From a virus, in IMG/VR virus record IMGVR_UViG_3300036820_000251, positions 1-44,889 of that record: a DNA stretch of 44,889 nt; one strand, given 5' to 3'. The translations under genes were made by a program, and so were the position numbers. Shown here piece by piece: positions 9,093 to 17,930 of the stretch; position 1 is the stretch's first letter; each line of letters begins with the position of its first letter. The notes under the pieces are model-generated. The model was not told the origin of the DNA, searched no databases, and saw only the letters and a list, made by a program, of their open reading frames with translations.

Positions 9093-10886
9093 TTACGCAA
9101 TCGGAATCCATGCGGTTGTCGCCGTGTCGTAAACGTAGAGCAGCGTCGGCCCCGAGTGCGCACCGGATGTGTTGATATACAGGCTGCCATTCACGGCCGA
9201 ACCGGAAGGCGCTCCCGCTCCCGTTGAAATCGTCGGCCCGCCCGCTCCCAGCGTCAGTTCAGGAACCTGAAGGCTGGCTGTCGTCAACTGCGCGATGAGC
9301 CCATACACTCCAAACGAACCAACCCACTGTTCGATCACATCAGACGAACCGCTCGGAGCCACTTTGTAGCTCATCACGTAGGCATCGGTGTTTGTGATGG
9401 AATTTACAGTGTCGTCTATCGTGTCGGTCCAAACGCCTTGATTAAAAATGCTTTGGAGGACGATATTGGCGACTGTTCCTCCGGCGTCTTGAACCAACTT
9501 GATGCACGCGGTTCCGGCGCTGGCGGCGTTCGTGAACGTCAAACCGCTGCCAAAAATGCTTGTGGCATTCTCGATCAAGATGCCAATGTCCCCGGAGTTG
9601 GTCGATTCGAACTGGGTACCGTAGAAGGTGATTCCGCTGAGGTTGGCACCGTTGGCGACGACGTTTTTCAGCCACACGATGGGGAGACCGCCGCTGCCAG
9701 GGTGCGTGTACGATCCGCCGATGAAATTGATGTTGTAACACGAGCCAGCATTTGACTCAGTGGTTATCAAAACAGGCTGAGCGCCTGAATTCCCCAATCC
9801 GTTGACGCTCAGATTATCGAGATTGATTGGGCCACTACAGGCATTCAGGTGCAACCCGACCCCGAAGAAATTCCAAATCAGGACATTCCTGATCGTGCTC
9901 ATGTCCGTCACATATTCGAGGTCCACAAGACTGTCGGTGACTGTGGCGCTCGCGTTACTTGCAAAAGTTACGCCTTGGATGTAGCAAATGCATCCTGGCG
10001 AGCCCTCCGTAGTCAGGATTGAAGAAACGTTCGCACTGGCGGTCAACTGGAACGTAGCGTTCGTGGCGTTGGTCGAGTTAAACGCCACCAGCGAGCATTT
10101 GTTGTGCAGGATGATTGCAGGAAGACCGCCTGTGTTTGAAATGTTGAACTGGGTGTTGGCATCCACGATCAAACACACAGGTTTCGTGTGGGAACCAATC
10201 ACAAGTTGAGTCGATACGGCTTGCGCGCTCGTCCCGAATCCACGTGCATCCACAGTCCCGCCCGTGCTTGGAAGAGCGGCAATCGCAGCGTTGATTTGCG
10301 CAAAAGCGTCCGCCCCGGTGAAAGCATCGGCATACACCACGTTGTTGAGCGTTTGGACGCTGGTTTCCCCGGAGAGCGTCGCCGATTCGATTGTTGGCTC
10401 GGGAATGAGTGACGTAGCTTCGATGGTTCCGGTCCCATCGGCCGAAAAGCTTGCTCCATCACCGACCACCATATCGGCTTGCGTATTTATTCCCGAAGTG
10501 AGCAGCGAAAAGGGTGTCTGTGCGCTCGAAAGCACCGATCCCAAAGAAATTCCTTGCAGGTATTGCTGTTCGGTGACTCCATTGACGACCTGATAGATAC
10601 CCGCTCCATAGATTTGCAGCACGTACCAGCCGTTGGGAGCCCAAAACTCGTAATTTCCCTGATCGTCGGACTCGATCACGCTGCCTTCGATGGGATATTC
10701 GCCGTAAGGATCGGAATAGATGGCGGCAAGAGGGCTTCCGGGCTGCGCTGAGACATTCACGGCCTGCGGGCCGCTGATCGTTCCGGAAAGCACGGCGATC
10801 TGCGCGCTTGGTAGAGCGGCACCCTCGACAGTCTGGACTTTTCCGCTCCACGAGCTAAGTGTAGGGCTCGAACCTGATCCGCTCAC
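9093..10886 (-). CDS. Tail spike with pectate-lyase-like right-handed beta-helix, 597 aa
   Basis: Residues 1-150 form an adhesion-like head with an S-G-T-I-S-G and a Y-G-E-Y-P-I motif. From about residue 190 the sequence reads D-A-F-T-G-A-D-A-F-A-Q-I-N-A-A-I-A-A-L-P, the typical entry to phage pectate-lyase-3-type beta-helices. About 300 residues of short Gly/Asn-rich turns follow. The C-terminal 60 residues (S-A-V-N-G-S-L-Y-I-N and onward) match common fibre tips. Such spikes bind, and often cleave, capsule or O-antigen. No catalytic residues can be fixed by eye. It overlaps its upstream neighbour by 4 bases. Confidence 0.8.
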   Translation of the reverse strand: MSGSGSSPTLSSWSGKVQTVEGAALPSAQIAVLSGTISGPQAVNVSAQPGSPLAAIYSDPYGEYPIEGSVIESDDQGNYEFWAPNGWYVLQIYGAGIYQVVNGVTEQQYLQGISLGSVLSSAQTPFSLLTSGINTQADMVVGDGASFSADGTGTIEATSLIPEPTIESATLSGETSVQTLNNVVYADAFTGADAFAQINAAIAALPSTGGTVDARGFGTSAQAVSTQLVIGSHTKPVCLIVDANTQFNISNTGGLPAIILHNKCSLVAFNSTNATNATFQLTASANVSSILTTEGSPGCICYIQGVTFASNASATVTDSLVDLEYVTDMSTIRNVLIWNFFGVGLHLNACSGPINLDNLSVNGLGNSGAQPVLITTESNAGSCYNINFIGGSYTHPGSGGLPIVWLKNVVANGANLSGITFYGTQFESTNSGDIGILIENATSIFGSGLTFTNAASAGTACIKLVQDAGGTVANIVLQSIFNQGVWTDTIDDTVNSITNTDAYVMSYKVAPSGSSDVIEQWVGSFGVYGLIAQLTTASLQVPELTLGAGGPTISTGAGAPSGSAVNGSLYINTSGAHSGPTLLYVYDTATTAWIPIA

Positions 10887-11641
10887 CAGTTCCTCCCTCT
10901 GCGATTTCGAAAAGGTCTGCGTTGAAAGCTCGAATAGCTCTCTTTGATGCCCGAACGGTTGATAATCAGGTGGATGGCCTCTTCAGTGAGCGGATGCAGC
11001 ACTTGGGCCATCTGAGGGCCGCCAAAAGTGCGGCACGCTTCTTCCGCGATCAGCAATCCGAGTGCGGTTTGGCAATTCAGGATCAGCACCGGGCTCGATG
11101 CGCCCGTGAGGGCCGGCGCATATGTGAGCATTTTAAATTTCAGGTCATTGGTCTGCGTCGCGCCCGGCATATAGAGCGTGTCCTGTTTGTAATCCCAGCA
11201 GCGGAAGCGCGCGGTCTGCGTGCTGGAACTCAGGCTCGATGGGAGCTGCTTCATCGGAATCCAGTGCTGGCCGCCGGTCTGGCATTCCCAAATTTCCAGC
11301 GGCTTCAAACAGGATGGCGGAAGCACCACGCGCCCGTTGATGTCCATGCCGTTGAAATACCCATGGAAATCGATGCTCACGATCACTCGCGGATTGCGCG
11401 CGGCCGTCGGCGGAATGCACCGGATGTAGCCGTACTTCGTGAACGTCTCGACGCCGCCTGAAATCAGCCGATCCTGCAAATAGAGATAGCGTTCTTGGGC
11501 CATCGTGAAGGTATAGGGCTGCGCGTCGTTCAGCGTGCTGCCAGCGAGTCCCTGGCCGCCGCCAGCATCGTTGATTTTCACGCGCGCAATGTTCAGAATG
11601 CTTTCAAGCGGCACGTACGGTGCGACCGGAACGATGGGCAT
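10883..11641 (-). CDS. Putative head-tail adaptor protein, 252 aa
   Basis: The protein starts with a short Pro-rich lead, then P-L-E-S-I-L-N-I-A-R-V-K-I-N-D, a helical opening often seen in connector/adaptor proteins that dock under the portal. A mixed alpha/beta body follows, with a helical segment near residues 185-225 and a strongly basic C-terminal tail (about eight Arg in the last 14 residues). Gene position, between capsid and hub genes, fits an adaptor or gatekeeper. I do not recognise a specific family, so this call rests mainly on context. It overlaps the next gene by 1 base. Confidence 0.6.
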   Translation of the reverse strand: MPIVPVAPYVPLESILNIARVKINDAGGGQGLAGSTLNDAQPYTFTMAQERYLYLQDRLISGGVETFTKYGYIRCIPPTAARNPRVIVSIDFHGYFNGMDINGRVVLPPSCLKPLEIWECQTGGQHWIPMKQLPSSLSSSTQTARFRCWDYKQDTLYMPGATQTNDLKFKMLTYAPALTGASSPVLILNCQTALGLLIAEEACRTFGGPQMAQVLHPLTEEAIHLIINRSGIKESYSSFQRRPFRNRRGRNW

Positions 11642-12276
11642 CAGCCAATCTCCGTCGGGATCTGATAGAAGCGCTCCGGTTTTTCATGGATCAGCGAGGC
11701 ATCCGAGATCAGCCGCTGAATGTAGTCCTCTCGCTTGGCGGCCTGCGAATCGAGCCCCGCCGCGCCGCTTGAGAACAGGTAAGTGCGGTCGCCCACGCCC
11801 GCATTTTCAAGCTGCACGTCGAGCCAATGTTCGCGTTCGCGGTCGGCAGCCTCCATTCCTTCAAGCGCCTGCACGCGAATATCGGCCTTGCTGCGGCCGC
11901 GCGCGAATTCCCGTTCCTGGTAGCGCAGGTTGAAGTTGAGCCACGATGGCGTCAGCGCTTCCTGCTTGAATCCCATCACGGCCACGTACATGCCGTGCGC
12001 GGGATAAGGGCCCAGCGGCAAAAACCCGTCCTGCTCGCGGTTCCCGTCCCATGCTTTCGGGCTGCCGAAGAAACCTGCATCCAGCCATTTCTCGAGGATG
12101 AAATCTATTGAGCCCGGGTAACGCGGGATTCTGCGGTATTCATGATTGCCAGTGTCCGAGAAGTAGCCGCCCACGATGTAGGAGGCGCGCGGGGCGAAGA
12201 CGAGCCTATACAGCGGATTGCCGAAGCGGTTCCGGCCGTACTTTGAGCAGATCGTCTCTGTCCAGGACAAGCCCAT
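11641..12276 (-). CDS. Virion-region protein of unknown function, 211 aa
   Basis: No known family was recognised. The N-terminal 90 residues are aromatic and Gly-rich. Residues 125-165 form a charged helix and the C-terminus is also helical. The first 71 bases overlap the end of the glycosyltransferase gene in another frame, an unusually long overlap. I prefer the ATG at 12276 to the GTG at 12279. The motif ACTCTGTGATAGG sits directly before it. Its position next to the adaptor suggests a structural or assembly role. Confidence 0.65.
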   Translation of the reverse strand: MGLSWTETICSKYGRNRFGNPLYRLVFAPRASYIVGGYFSDTGNHEYRRIPRYPGSIDFILEKWLDAGFFGSPKAWDGNREQDGFLPLGPYPAHGMYVAVMGFKQEALTPSWLNFNLRYQEREFARGRSKADIRVQALEGMEAADREREHWLDVQLENAGVGDRTYLFSSGAAGLDSQAAKREDYIQRLISDASLIHEKPERFYQIPTEIG

Positions 12277-13243
12277 CACCTATCACAGAGTGCTTGGAGT
12301 CGCGCACCGATGATGCGAGAGGATAGCCGCACTGTTTGCAGCGGACGACGAAACTCCGCGCGAACTTCGTCGATCCGCATTTCTGGCATATGCCAGTGAA
12401 GTCCCGCTCTTCCGGTGCCAGCGCCATGTACCACGTGTGGACTTTCACTAGCTTTTGCGGGTCCCACTGTTTTGCGCGATCGTTCAAATGGGCCGAAACG
12501 GAGTTGAAGCCCCACGGCTGATGCCAGCTCAATCCCGGCTGAATCCAGAAACCGTGAAAGCGCGAGTCATGGTACATCAGCATCTTTTCTTCGCGCATCA
12601 CGATGCCCACCCAGCAGTCTTCCGCCCAACTGGTAATCTTAGCCGCAGCGATCCGTTCCATTGCCCCGCGGCTCAAGATATAAGAGGGTCCGCCGAACGG
12701 CGCGTCGGCGATCAGGTCAATCGGATTGCGAAACATGTGGCCGGTGCAGTCGTAGCGTTCCCAGGGTTTCTCACGCAGCAATCTGTCGTACTTTTCCGCA
12801 AAAATGTAGGTGTCCGTGAAGCAGCGGACGCTCGCGGAATAGCCCTGCTCCAAGGCCCAGGCGAGGCTTTGCTGCGTCTTCCACGGCAGGAACACATAGC
12901 CATCCGGGCATGGCAGCCACAGGATGTCTCCTGGGAATTTGCTTTTGTCCGGCGGCGATTCGAGGCGCTTCGTATGCGCGTGCGACATCGCGCCAAGCGT
13001 GGGAGGGGATTTCAGCAATTCCGGATCGAAGTTCTTTTCGAGCAGTTCGGCGGCGGGGGAATAGTCGCCGATGCAAAAGAAAACGTCATAGCCCAAAGCG
13101 CGAACGCGCGGAATCCACGTCTTGCGCAGAGCGTCGTTCGCTCCGTTCGTTTCATCCTTGAGGCAGCTGCTTATGAGGAAAACCGGATTCGTGAGCATAA
13201 AAGAAAAGGGATTCGGCCGTCGAACCGAACCCCCTCCCAGCAT
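12206..13243 (-). CDS. GT31-like (Fringe/galactosyltransferase-type) glycosyltransferase with C-terminal zinc ribbon, 345 aa
   Basis: Features of a GT31-like sugar transferase are visible in order: a conserved start F-L-I-S-S-C (residues 22-27), R-K-T-W (40-43), a metal/nucleotide motif C-F-T-D-T-Y-I (141-147) in place of the usual DxD, G-G-P-S-Y-I-L-S (184-191), the acidic E-D-C-W-V-G (208-213) and H-D-S-R-F (225-229). The C-terminus adds a Cys4 zinc ribbon (C-Q-K-C and C-K-Q-C, about residues 287-310). It probably transfers a sugar from a nucleotide sugar to a glycan or protein. It directly follows the capsid gene, and a paralogue lies at 30374-31102. Its Shine-Dalgarno sequence lies in a hairpin loop. 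Confidence 0.8.
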   Translation of the reverse strand: MLGGGSVRRPNPFSFMLTNPVFLISSCLKDETNGANDALRKTWIPRVRALGYDVFFCIGDYSPAAELLEKNFDPELLKSPPTLGAMSHAHTKRLESPPDKSKFPGDILWLPCPDGYVFLPWKTQQSLAWALEQGYSASVRCFTDTYIFAEKYDRLLREKPWERYDCTGHMFRNPIDLIADAPFGGPSYILSRGAMERIAAAKITSWAEDCWVGIVMREEKMLMYHDSRFHGFWIQPGLSWHQPWGFNSVSAHLNDRAKQWDPQKLVKVHTWYMALAPEERDFTGICQKCGSTKFARSFVVRCKQCGYPLASSVRDSKHSVIGDGLVLDRDDLLKVRPEPLRQSAV

Positions 13244-13245
13244 TG

Positions 13246-13267
13246 CTTAGGCCCTCTCGTGCCTAAG
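13246..13267 (-). promoter_or_regulatory. Hairpin presenting the Shine-Dalgarno sequence of the glycosyltransferase gene
   Basis: CTTAGGC (13246-13252) and GCCTAAG (13261-13267) form a perfect 7-bp stem with an 8-base loop. On the minus-strand transcript the loop and adjoining bases read GAGAGGG, the ribosome-binding site of the gene starting at 13243. The stem lies only 4 bases after the capsid stop codon. It may set the low ratio of glycosyltransferase to capsid protein, or mark RNA processing. There is no U-tract, so it is not a classical terminator. Confidence 0.55.
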
Positions 13268-13271
13268 AGCG

Positions 13272-14642
13272 TTACGCGGACCATCCAGTCGGCAGCGACA
13301 GTCCGGTGAGTGATCCGCCGGCGCGTGCCTTCTGGTTTGCCAGCTGGAATCCGCAGACGTAGTAGAACGCCGTGACCGGCGCCACTCCGCCATCGGACCC
13401 GTTGAGCCAGAATGTGGTGATCCCGCCCACATCGTACAGCGAGACTGGTTTCACCTCGGCGATGAACCACATCTTGAGCGCCATCAGGTCGACGCGCTCG
13501 GTCAGCGCCTTGATGTTGACGATCAGCGGCATGCCAAGGAACGATTTCACGCGCTCCTTGTCGACGTAATCCTTGCGCTTGCCATCCTGGTCGACGAACG
13601 CGGTGGCGACGCCCGAGGTCGTGATGAGCCCCAGCAGTTCCCACGCGGTCGTCTGATCGAGGTTCATCATGGCGGTAATTTCGCCGATGTCGTCCTCGTC
13701 CACGCCGTTGGCTTTCTGCATGTAGCTCTGGATCTGAATCGCCACCTGCGGAGTGAGCGGGCCAGCCACGTCGATCGTCGGCGTATACAGCAGCCCGATG
13801 TAGGTGGATTTCGGGATGCCGAACCAGTCGCCGGAATCCGAGCCGTTGTTGATGGCCGGGACGCCGTTCAAAGCAGACGCCACGGTTGCCGAAGTGTAGC
13901 GGTCGGGCGCGTAGGTCTGGCTCTGCGTTCCGCCTGCCCCGGAAACGATCAGCACATCGCCTTCGGTCGTGCCGGAGGGGTAGTAGCTTCCGGCAACTTC
14001 CGTCAGCGCCAGTTGATCCGCCACGGAATCGACCGATTGCACGAGGATCGTTCCGCGCACCGTCTCGTAATTGGATGAAACCACCTGATAGGTCACGCCC
14101 GCTTGGAAACGGTTCGCCACATCGACATTGATGATATTGCTCTGGCTCGACGCGGGAGGCGTCACAGTCACGTAGCCGAGTTCGCCCGCTCCCGTCGAGT
14201 TGCACAGCAACCCTTCGATGTTCGAACGCAGCAGGTTGAGGTCGAGTTTGATTTCGGCCTTGAAGATATCGACCACAGAGCGCCCGTCGCCTTCAGTCGC
14301 CCATTCGGCGGCCTTGGTGACTTGCCCGCTCTGGCAATAGAACACCGGAACGGTCACGCCCACGTCATAGATCGAGCCGCCGCCGGTGCCCATAGAATCG
14401 GTCGTGCCGTCGGGAAAGAACTGGATGAACGTCGCACCAGGCTCGGCGAGGATCGGAATGCGCACGAGGCGCAGCGAGACATCGACATCGTGCTCGCCTT
14501 CGCCCTTGCCGCGCTTGGTGGGGATCTTGCTATAAAACGTGTCATCGGTGACGAACTGCTGGTACACCGTCGCCATGACTTTTTCCATCTCGGTTGCGAT
14601 GGCCGATGCTGAGTTTAGCGGTGTTCCGTCCGCTGCTGCCAT
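13272..14642 (-). CDS. Major capsid protein, HK97-type fold candidate, 456 aa
   Basis: A 456-residue protein encoded directly after the portal gene. It has a helical N-terminal region (residues 10-40), an extended E-loop-like stretch, a long spine-helix region and an S-L-Y-D-V-G-G-I strand near the C-terminus, all typical of phage capsid proteins. Residues about 185-320 are Ser/Thr/Gly-rich and could be an inserted surface domain. AAAGGT lies about 10 bases before the ATG. The 103-base leader holds a strong hairpin. Size, composition and position make this assignment secure even without a motif test. Confidence 0.85.
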   Translation of the reverse strand: MAAADGTPLNSASAIATEMEKVMATVYQQFVTDDTFYSKIPTKRGKGEGEHDVDVSLRLVRIPILAEPGATFIQFFPDGTTDSMGTGGGSIYDVGVTVPVFYCQSGQVTKAAEWATEGDGRSVVDIFKAEIKLDLNLLRSNIEGLLCNSTGAGELGYVTVTPPASSQSNIINVDVANRFQAGVTYQVVSSNYETVRGTILVQSVDSVADQLALTEVAGSYYPSGTTEGDVLIVSGAGGTQSQTYAPDRYTSATVASALNGVPAINNGSDSGDWFGIPKSTYIGLLYTPTIDVAGPLTPQVAIQIQSYMQKANGVDEDDIGEITAMMNLDQTTAWELLGLITTSGVATAFVDQDGKRKDYVDKERVKSFLGMPLIVNIKALTERVDLMALKMWFIAEVKPVSLYDVGGITTFWLNGSDGGVAPVTAFYYVCGFQLANQKARAGGSLTGLSLPTGWSA

Positions 14643-14713
14643 GTGGATTTACCTTTGTGCCGCGCTCCTCGACTATCCCTGTTGTTATTCCGGGCGGGTC
14701 CCGGTGCGTTCGA

Positions 14714-14730
14714 GCCTGCCGATGGCAGGT
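14714..14730 (-). promoter_or_regulatory. Hairpin in the capsid leader
   Basis: CCTGCC (14715-14720), GAT and GGCAGG (14724-14729) make a perfect 6-bp stem with a 3-base loop, extended by a G-T pair. It sits in the only sizeable gap (14643-14745) between portal and capsid genes. A stable stem in this position could protect or process the capsid mRNA or attenuate read-through from the portal gene. No T-run follows on either strand. Confidence 0.45.
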
Positions 14731-14745
14731 GCGCTGGCCTCAAAA

Positions 14746-17178
14746 TCAAAGAGTCCCCGGGCCCAGGGATGGCTTCGCGGGTCCGCCGAAAAGAGACTTC
14801 GCGGCCGCCTTCGTGACTTCCGTTTTCCGCTTCTCCCCCTCAACCGCGATGTCCTTTTTGGCCTCGGCACCTTCCTTGGCGTCAGCCACCGCGCCCACTT
14901 GCGCGGCCTGTGCCTGCGTGCTCGTGGCCGCTCCAGCCACCGCTTTCTTCTGCGAGTCCTGCTGGTGCAGGATCAGGTGCAACTTCACGTTCAGATAGCC
15001 TTTCGGGTTTTCTTCTTTCGCCGATTGCCCTTCGATGGAATTCATCCATTCGATGCCTGCCTGAAACTCCACGGGCGAGTCGTCCGAAAACGGATCGATC
15101 GGCACGGACGGCGTGAAAAGCTTCGTTAGAGCATCCGGCGGGAAATTCGGGTCCATCGGGTCCTGCGGCGGCTTGCCCAGCATGGGAGCCATCTGGTTCA
15201 TTTGCTGGAAGGAAGCGTAGTTCGCCGTCGGCACGGGCACCGATTCAAGCAACTGCTGAATCTCGCGGTTCTGCTTTTCAATCGAAGCTGCTCCGGGAAT
15301 CACCAGTCCGGGGATGCCGAGATACTTCTCATAGAGCGGCGCGTTGCCCTTTTCGGACATGATGGCGGCGGCGTTCTGATCGCCTTGCACCGCCTGCGAA
15401 GCGAGCCACTGGAAATTCCTTTGCTGTTCGCCATACGTCTCGGGGAAGTCTTGATCGGATGCGGGCACGCAAGTCAGATTCGCGTCGCGCAAATCCTCAA
15501 GGTCCACTTCGTAGGCGTGGCCCTGCACGGTGAATTTGGCGGTGGGCCCGGCCGCCTGCTTGTAGTACGCCTCGATGCGGATCAACTGTTCGCAGCTTCG
15601 GCAGTAGGCGCGCCGGAATGCCCGCCAGGCGACTCCCTGCTGGCCCAGCGAAGCGTCGCGCAGCGCGAGCGTCCCACCCAACGTTTCGGTGGCCGGCTCC
15701 TGCTCGCCGATGGCTGCGGGGAAAAGGCCGCTCATGCTCTGCGGCAAAGGCCCTGCCAATTGTCCGTAAAACTCCACGGCGTCGGGAGGCAGTTGGCCCG
15801 GAGTCGGCTGCCACGCGCAGTCGGATACTTTCATACCCTCTGGCGGATTCTTCACTGGCCAATTCTGCCCGGGCACGCTCGCCTGCTTCGCCATCGCGGC
15901 GAAGTCGAATACTTCCTTGAGCCCGTAGATCGGCGGAATGGCTTTCAGGTAGGTTTCCATCCGCATATCGGTCATGTCGATAAGGGCGTCCTGAATCGGG
16001 ATCATGATCTGGCCGCAGGCAGGCGTCATCTGCCCATCGCCCTGAATCGGGTGAACGATGGTCCAGTGATCGTCCATTGACTCATTGCGGCTCTCGGCGT
16101 AAGTTCCGCCAACGTACGTCACGCGGCAACCGTCCGGAAAGCTGTCCTGAAACCACTGCCGGCAATCGTCGTCGGTGATTTCAAAGAACTTCGATGGGCG
16201 AATCCAGGTGATCTCAAGCGTCGGCAAATCTTTGATGGTGCTGCCCTGTTGCGAAAGCAGCTTTACGCCCTGATTGACGGCGATGCGCGTCTGCCGCTCG
16301 TACTCGAATTCCCCCGGTGAAATCTCGCCTCCATTGATCAGGTCCGCGATGTGCGGATAAAGCGCCTGCGACGCGCTCTTGTTGATTTCATAGGCCAGCC
16401 GCAGGTAGGAGAAATCGGGGATCTCCAAGATGTCGATGGGCACTTGCAGGTTGAGCACACCGTAGCCGCTGATCCGCGCTCCGCCTTTCGGCACGCGCGG
16501 CTGCTTCGTCGGCGGATCGAAGTCATCCTCGGCGCCCAAGCCTTCGGGGGTCGATTCATCGACGTGCGTTTCATCCTCGTAGCCGTAGCGCGATCCGCTC
16601 ACCACGTAGCGGGAATACAGGCCCACGCGGCCATCGGTCCACATCAACCGGGCTACCTGCTCGGCAAACACGTCCACGCAGTTATTCGATTCGATGGACT
16701 TGAGCATGCACGTCGCGACCGTTGCGAACGTCATGCCTCGAGGGTTTTTGTTCTCTGCCTCGAACCGCACTTTCGCGATGATCCCGACCTTCGAGATGAA
16801 TGCGCGGCCAAAACTCTGGTAGATGCCGAAAGGATAGGACAGCGAAACGTCGCCCTGTTCGTCATTCTCGCCGTAGCCAGCGCCTTGGCCGGCCTGCGCC
16901 CACGTCGTGTTCTTTTCGTCGAAGTACACGTCGAACATCAGCCGCCAGTAGAAGCGCGAGATGGCCGCCTTGCGGATTTCCTCGATGCGCGTGTAGATGC
17001 CTTCGCGGGCGATGCCCTCGAGAATCTTCTTGAGCCAGCCCTGATATTCATCGGGCAGATTCTCGTTGCAATAGCCGTAATTCGGAGTGGGAACTTGGGC
17101 GGCGGTAAGCTCGCCAGGTGCGTAGCGCTCTTCGGTGTCTTGCCCTTGAATGTTCTGCTCGACTGTGGCGGAGGCCAT
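14746..17178 (-). CDS. Portal protein, 810 aa
   Basis: The protein forms the dodecameric DNA gate at the capsid vertex. It has a helical N-terminal clip/wing region, a central stretch on residue identification (S-F-G-R-A-F-I-S-K-V-G, near 122-132; M-W-T-D-G-R-V-G, near 178-185) typical of large P22-like and T7-like portals, and an Ala/Gln/Lys-rich helical barrel tail after residue 700. At 810 residues it is at the large end of the family. It lies directly upstream of the capsid gene, with several small virion genes before it. Its stop codon is inside the motif ACTCTTTGAT. Confidence 0.88.
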   Translation of the reverse strand: MASATVEQNIQGQDTEERYAPGELTAAQVPTPNYGYCNENLPDEYQGWLKKILEGIAREGIYTRIEEIRKAAISRFYWRLMFDVYFDEKNTTWAQAGQGAGYGENDEQGDVSLSYPFGIYQSFGRAFISKVGIIAKVRFEAENKNPRGMTFATVATCMLKSIESNNCVDVFAEQVARLMWTDGRVGLYSRYVVSGSRYGYEDETHVDESTPEGLGAEDDFDPPTKQPRVPKGGARISGYGVLNLQVPIDILEIPDFSYLRLAYEINKSASQALYPHIADLINGGEISPGEFEYERQTRIAVNQGVKLLSQQGSTIKDLPTLEITWIRPSKFFEITDDDCRQWFQDSFPDGCRVTYVGGTYAESRNESMDDHWTIVHPIQGDGQMTPACGQIMIPIQDALIDMTDMRMETYLKAIPPIYGLKEVFDFAAMAKQASVPGQNWPVKNPPEGMKVSDCAWQPTPGQLPPDAVEFYGQLAGPLPQSMSGLFPAAIGEQEPATETLGGTLALRDASLGQQGVAWRAFRRAYCRSCEQLIRIEAYYKQAAGPTAKFTVQGHAYEVDLEDLRDANLTCVPASDQDFPETYGEQQRNFQWLASQAVQGDQNAAAIMSEKGNAPLYEKYLGIPGLVIPGAASIEKQNREIQQLLESVPVPTANYASFQQMNQMAPMLGKPPQDPMDPNFPPDALTKLFTPSVPIDPFSDDSPVEFQAGIEWMNSIEGQSAKEENPKGYLNVKLHLILHQQDSQKKAVAGAATSTQAQAAQVGAVADAKEGAEAKKDIAVEGEKRKTEVTKAAAKSLFGGPAKPSLGPGTL

Positions 17179-17187
17179 GCGGTCTCC

Positions 17188-17598
17188 CTAGAGCAGCTTG
17201 AGAACTACCGTTCCGGCTGCGGCCCCGGTTTGCGCGGTGATGGTGACTCGGAAGAACGAGAAGTTCTTGAGATCATCAGTCGAGATATAGCGCGTCTCGC
17301 CGCCCGTGCTGGTGCTTGAATCAAGATCGTTCCAGGTCTTGCCATCGATCGATCCCTGCAACTCGATGGTGATGGCGCTCGCCGCGGTCGTCCAATCGGT
17401 CTGCCAGGCGAGTTGCCGCTGCGTGTAGCCGTGCATGCCGAACGCCGGCGAGACGCACAGCGTGCGGCTGATATAACCGTCGGTCACCGCTTCCGGCGCG
17501 ACTGTCTTCTGGCTCGTGCCGATCGCGCTGCCCAAACCGACGAAGTAGCCGAGGTCTCCGGGGCTGAGCGTCTTCATCGCGGATGTGGATGGCGGCAT
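17188..17598 (-). CDS. Small beta-rich virion protein, decoration-protein candidate, 136 aa
   Basis: The sequence alternates short beta strands (A-I-T-I-E-L-Q-G-S-I-D-G-K-T-W-N-D-L near residues 75-92; F-S-F-F-R-V-T-I-T near 111-119) in a jelly-roll-like arrangement, as in many head-decoration or tail-accessory proteins. No family was recognised. A GAGGAG Shine-Dalgarno sequence precedes the ATG. It ends 9 bases before the portal start, consistent with a virion component. Confidence 0.65.
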   Translation of the reverse strand: MPPSTSAMKTLSPGDLGYFVGLGSAIGTSQKTVAPEAVTDGYISRTLCVSPAFGMHGYTQRQLAWQTDWTTAASAITIELQGSIDGKTWNDLDSSTSTGGETRYISTDDLKNFSFFRVTITAQTGAAAGTVVLKLL

Positions 17599-17605
17599 GA
17601 TCTCC

Positions 17606-17929
17606 TCAGTGCTTGCTGTTCATGAATCCCAGCGCCAATGTGGCGCGCGCTCGTTTCTTCGGATCGCTGTCGTGCTTATGCTGCTCGGCCCATTCCCGCG
17701 TGGATTCTCCGGCTCGGTGCGCGGCGCGACGGGTCGCGCCCGGATGCTTGATGTGCGAAGCCGCTTCGGTCAGTGGCTTTTTCATCGGCGGATCGTCCTT
17801 CTTTTTCTTCTTCTCCGGCAACTCGGAAAAGTTCGTCGCGTTCGACCATTCCTTGAGTCCGCTCGCGCCGCCGAACTTGCTCGGATTGGCGTAGGCGAAT
17901 CGTTGCTGCGCTCTGCTCTTAAAAGGCAC
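17606..17929 (-). CDS. Small basic virion-associated protein of the M-P-F-K-S-x-A-Q-x-R type, 107 aa
   Basis: The N-terminus M-P-F-K-S-R-A-Q-Q-R-F-A-Y-A is a recognisable signature of small phage proteins encoded near head genes. The rest is strongly charged, with a Lys5 run and an Arg/His-rich helix. The function is not known. A charged, probably nucleic-acid-binding or virion-internal protein is likely. It sits 1 base from the His-rich gene upstream and 7 bases from the beta-rich gene downstream. Confidence 0.75.
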   Translation of the reverse strand: MPFKSRAQQRFAYANPSKFGGASGLKEWSNATNFSELPEKKKKKDDPPMKKPLTEAASHIKHPGATRRAAHRAGESTREWAEQHKHDSDPKKRARATLALGFMNSKH

Positions 17930-17930
17930 G

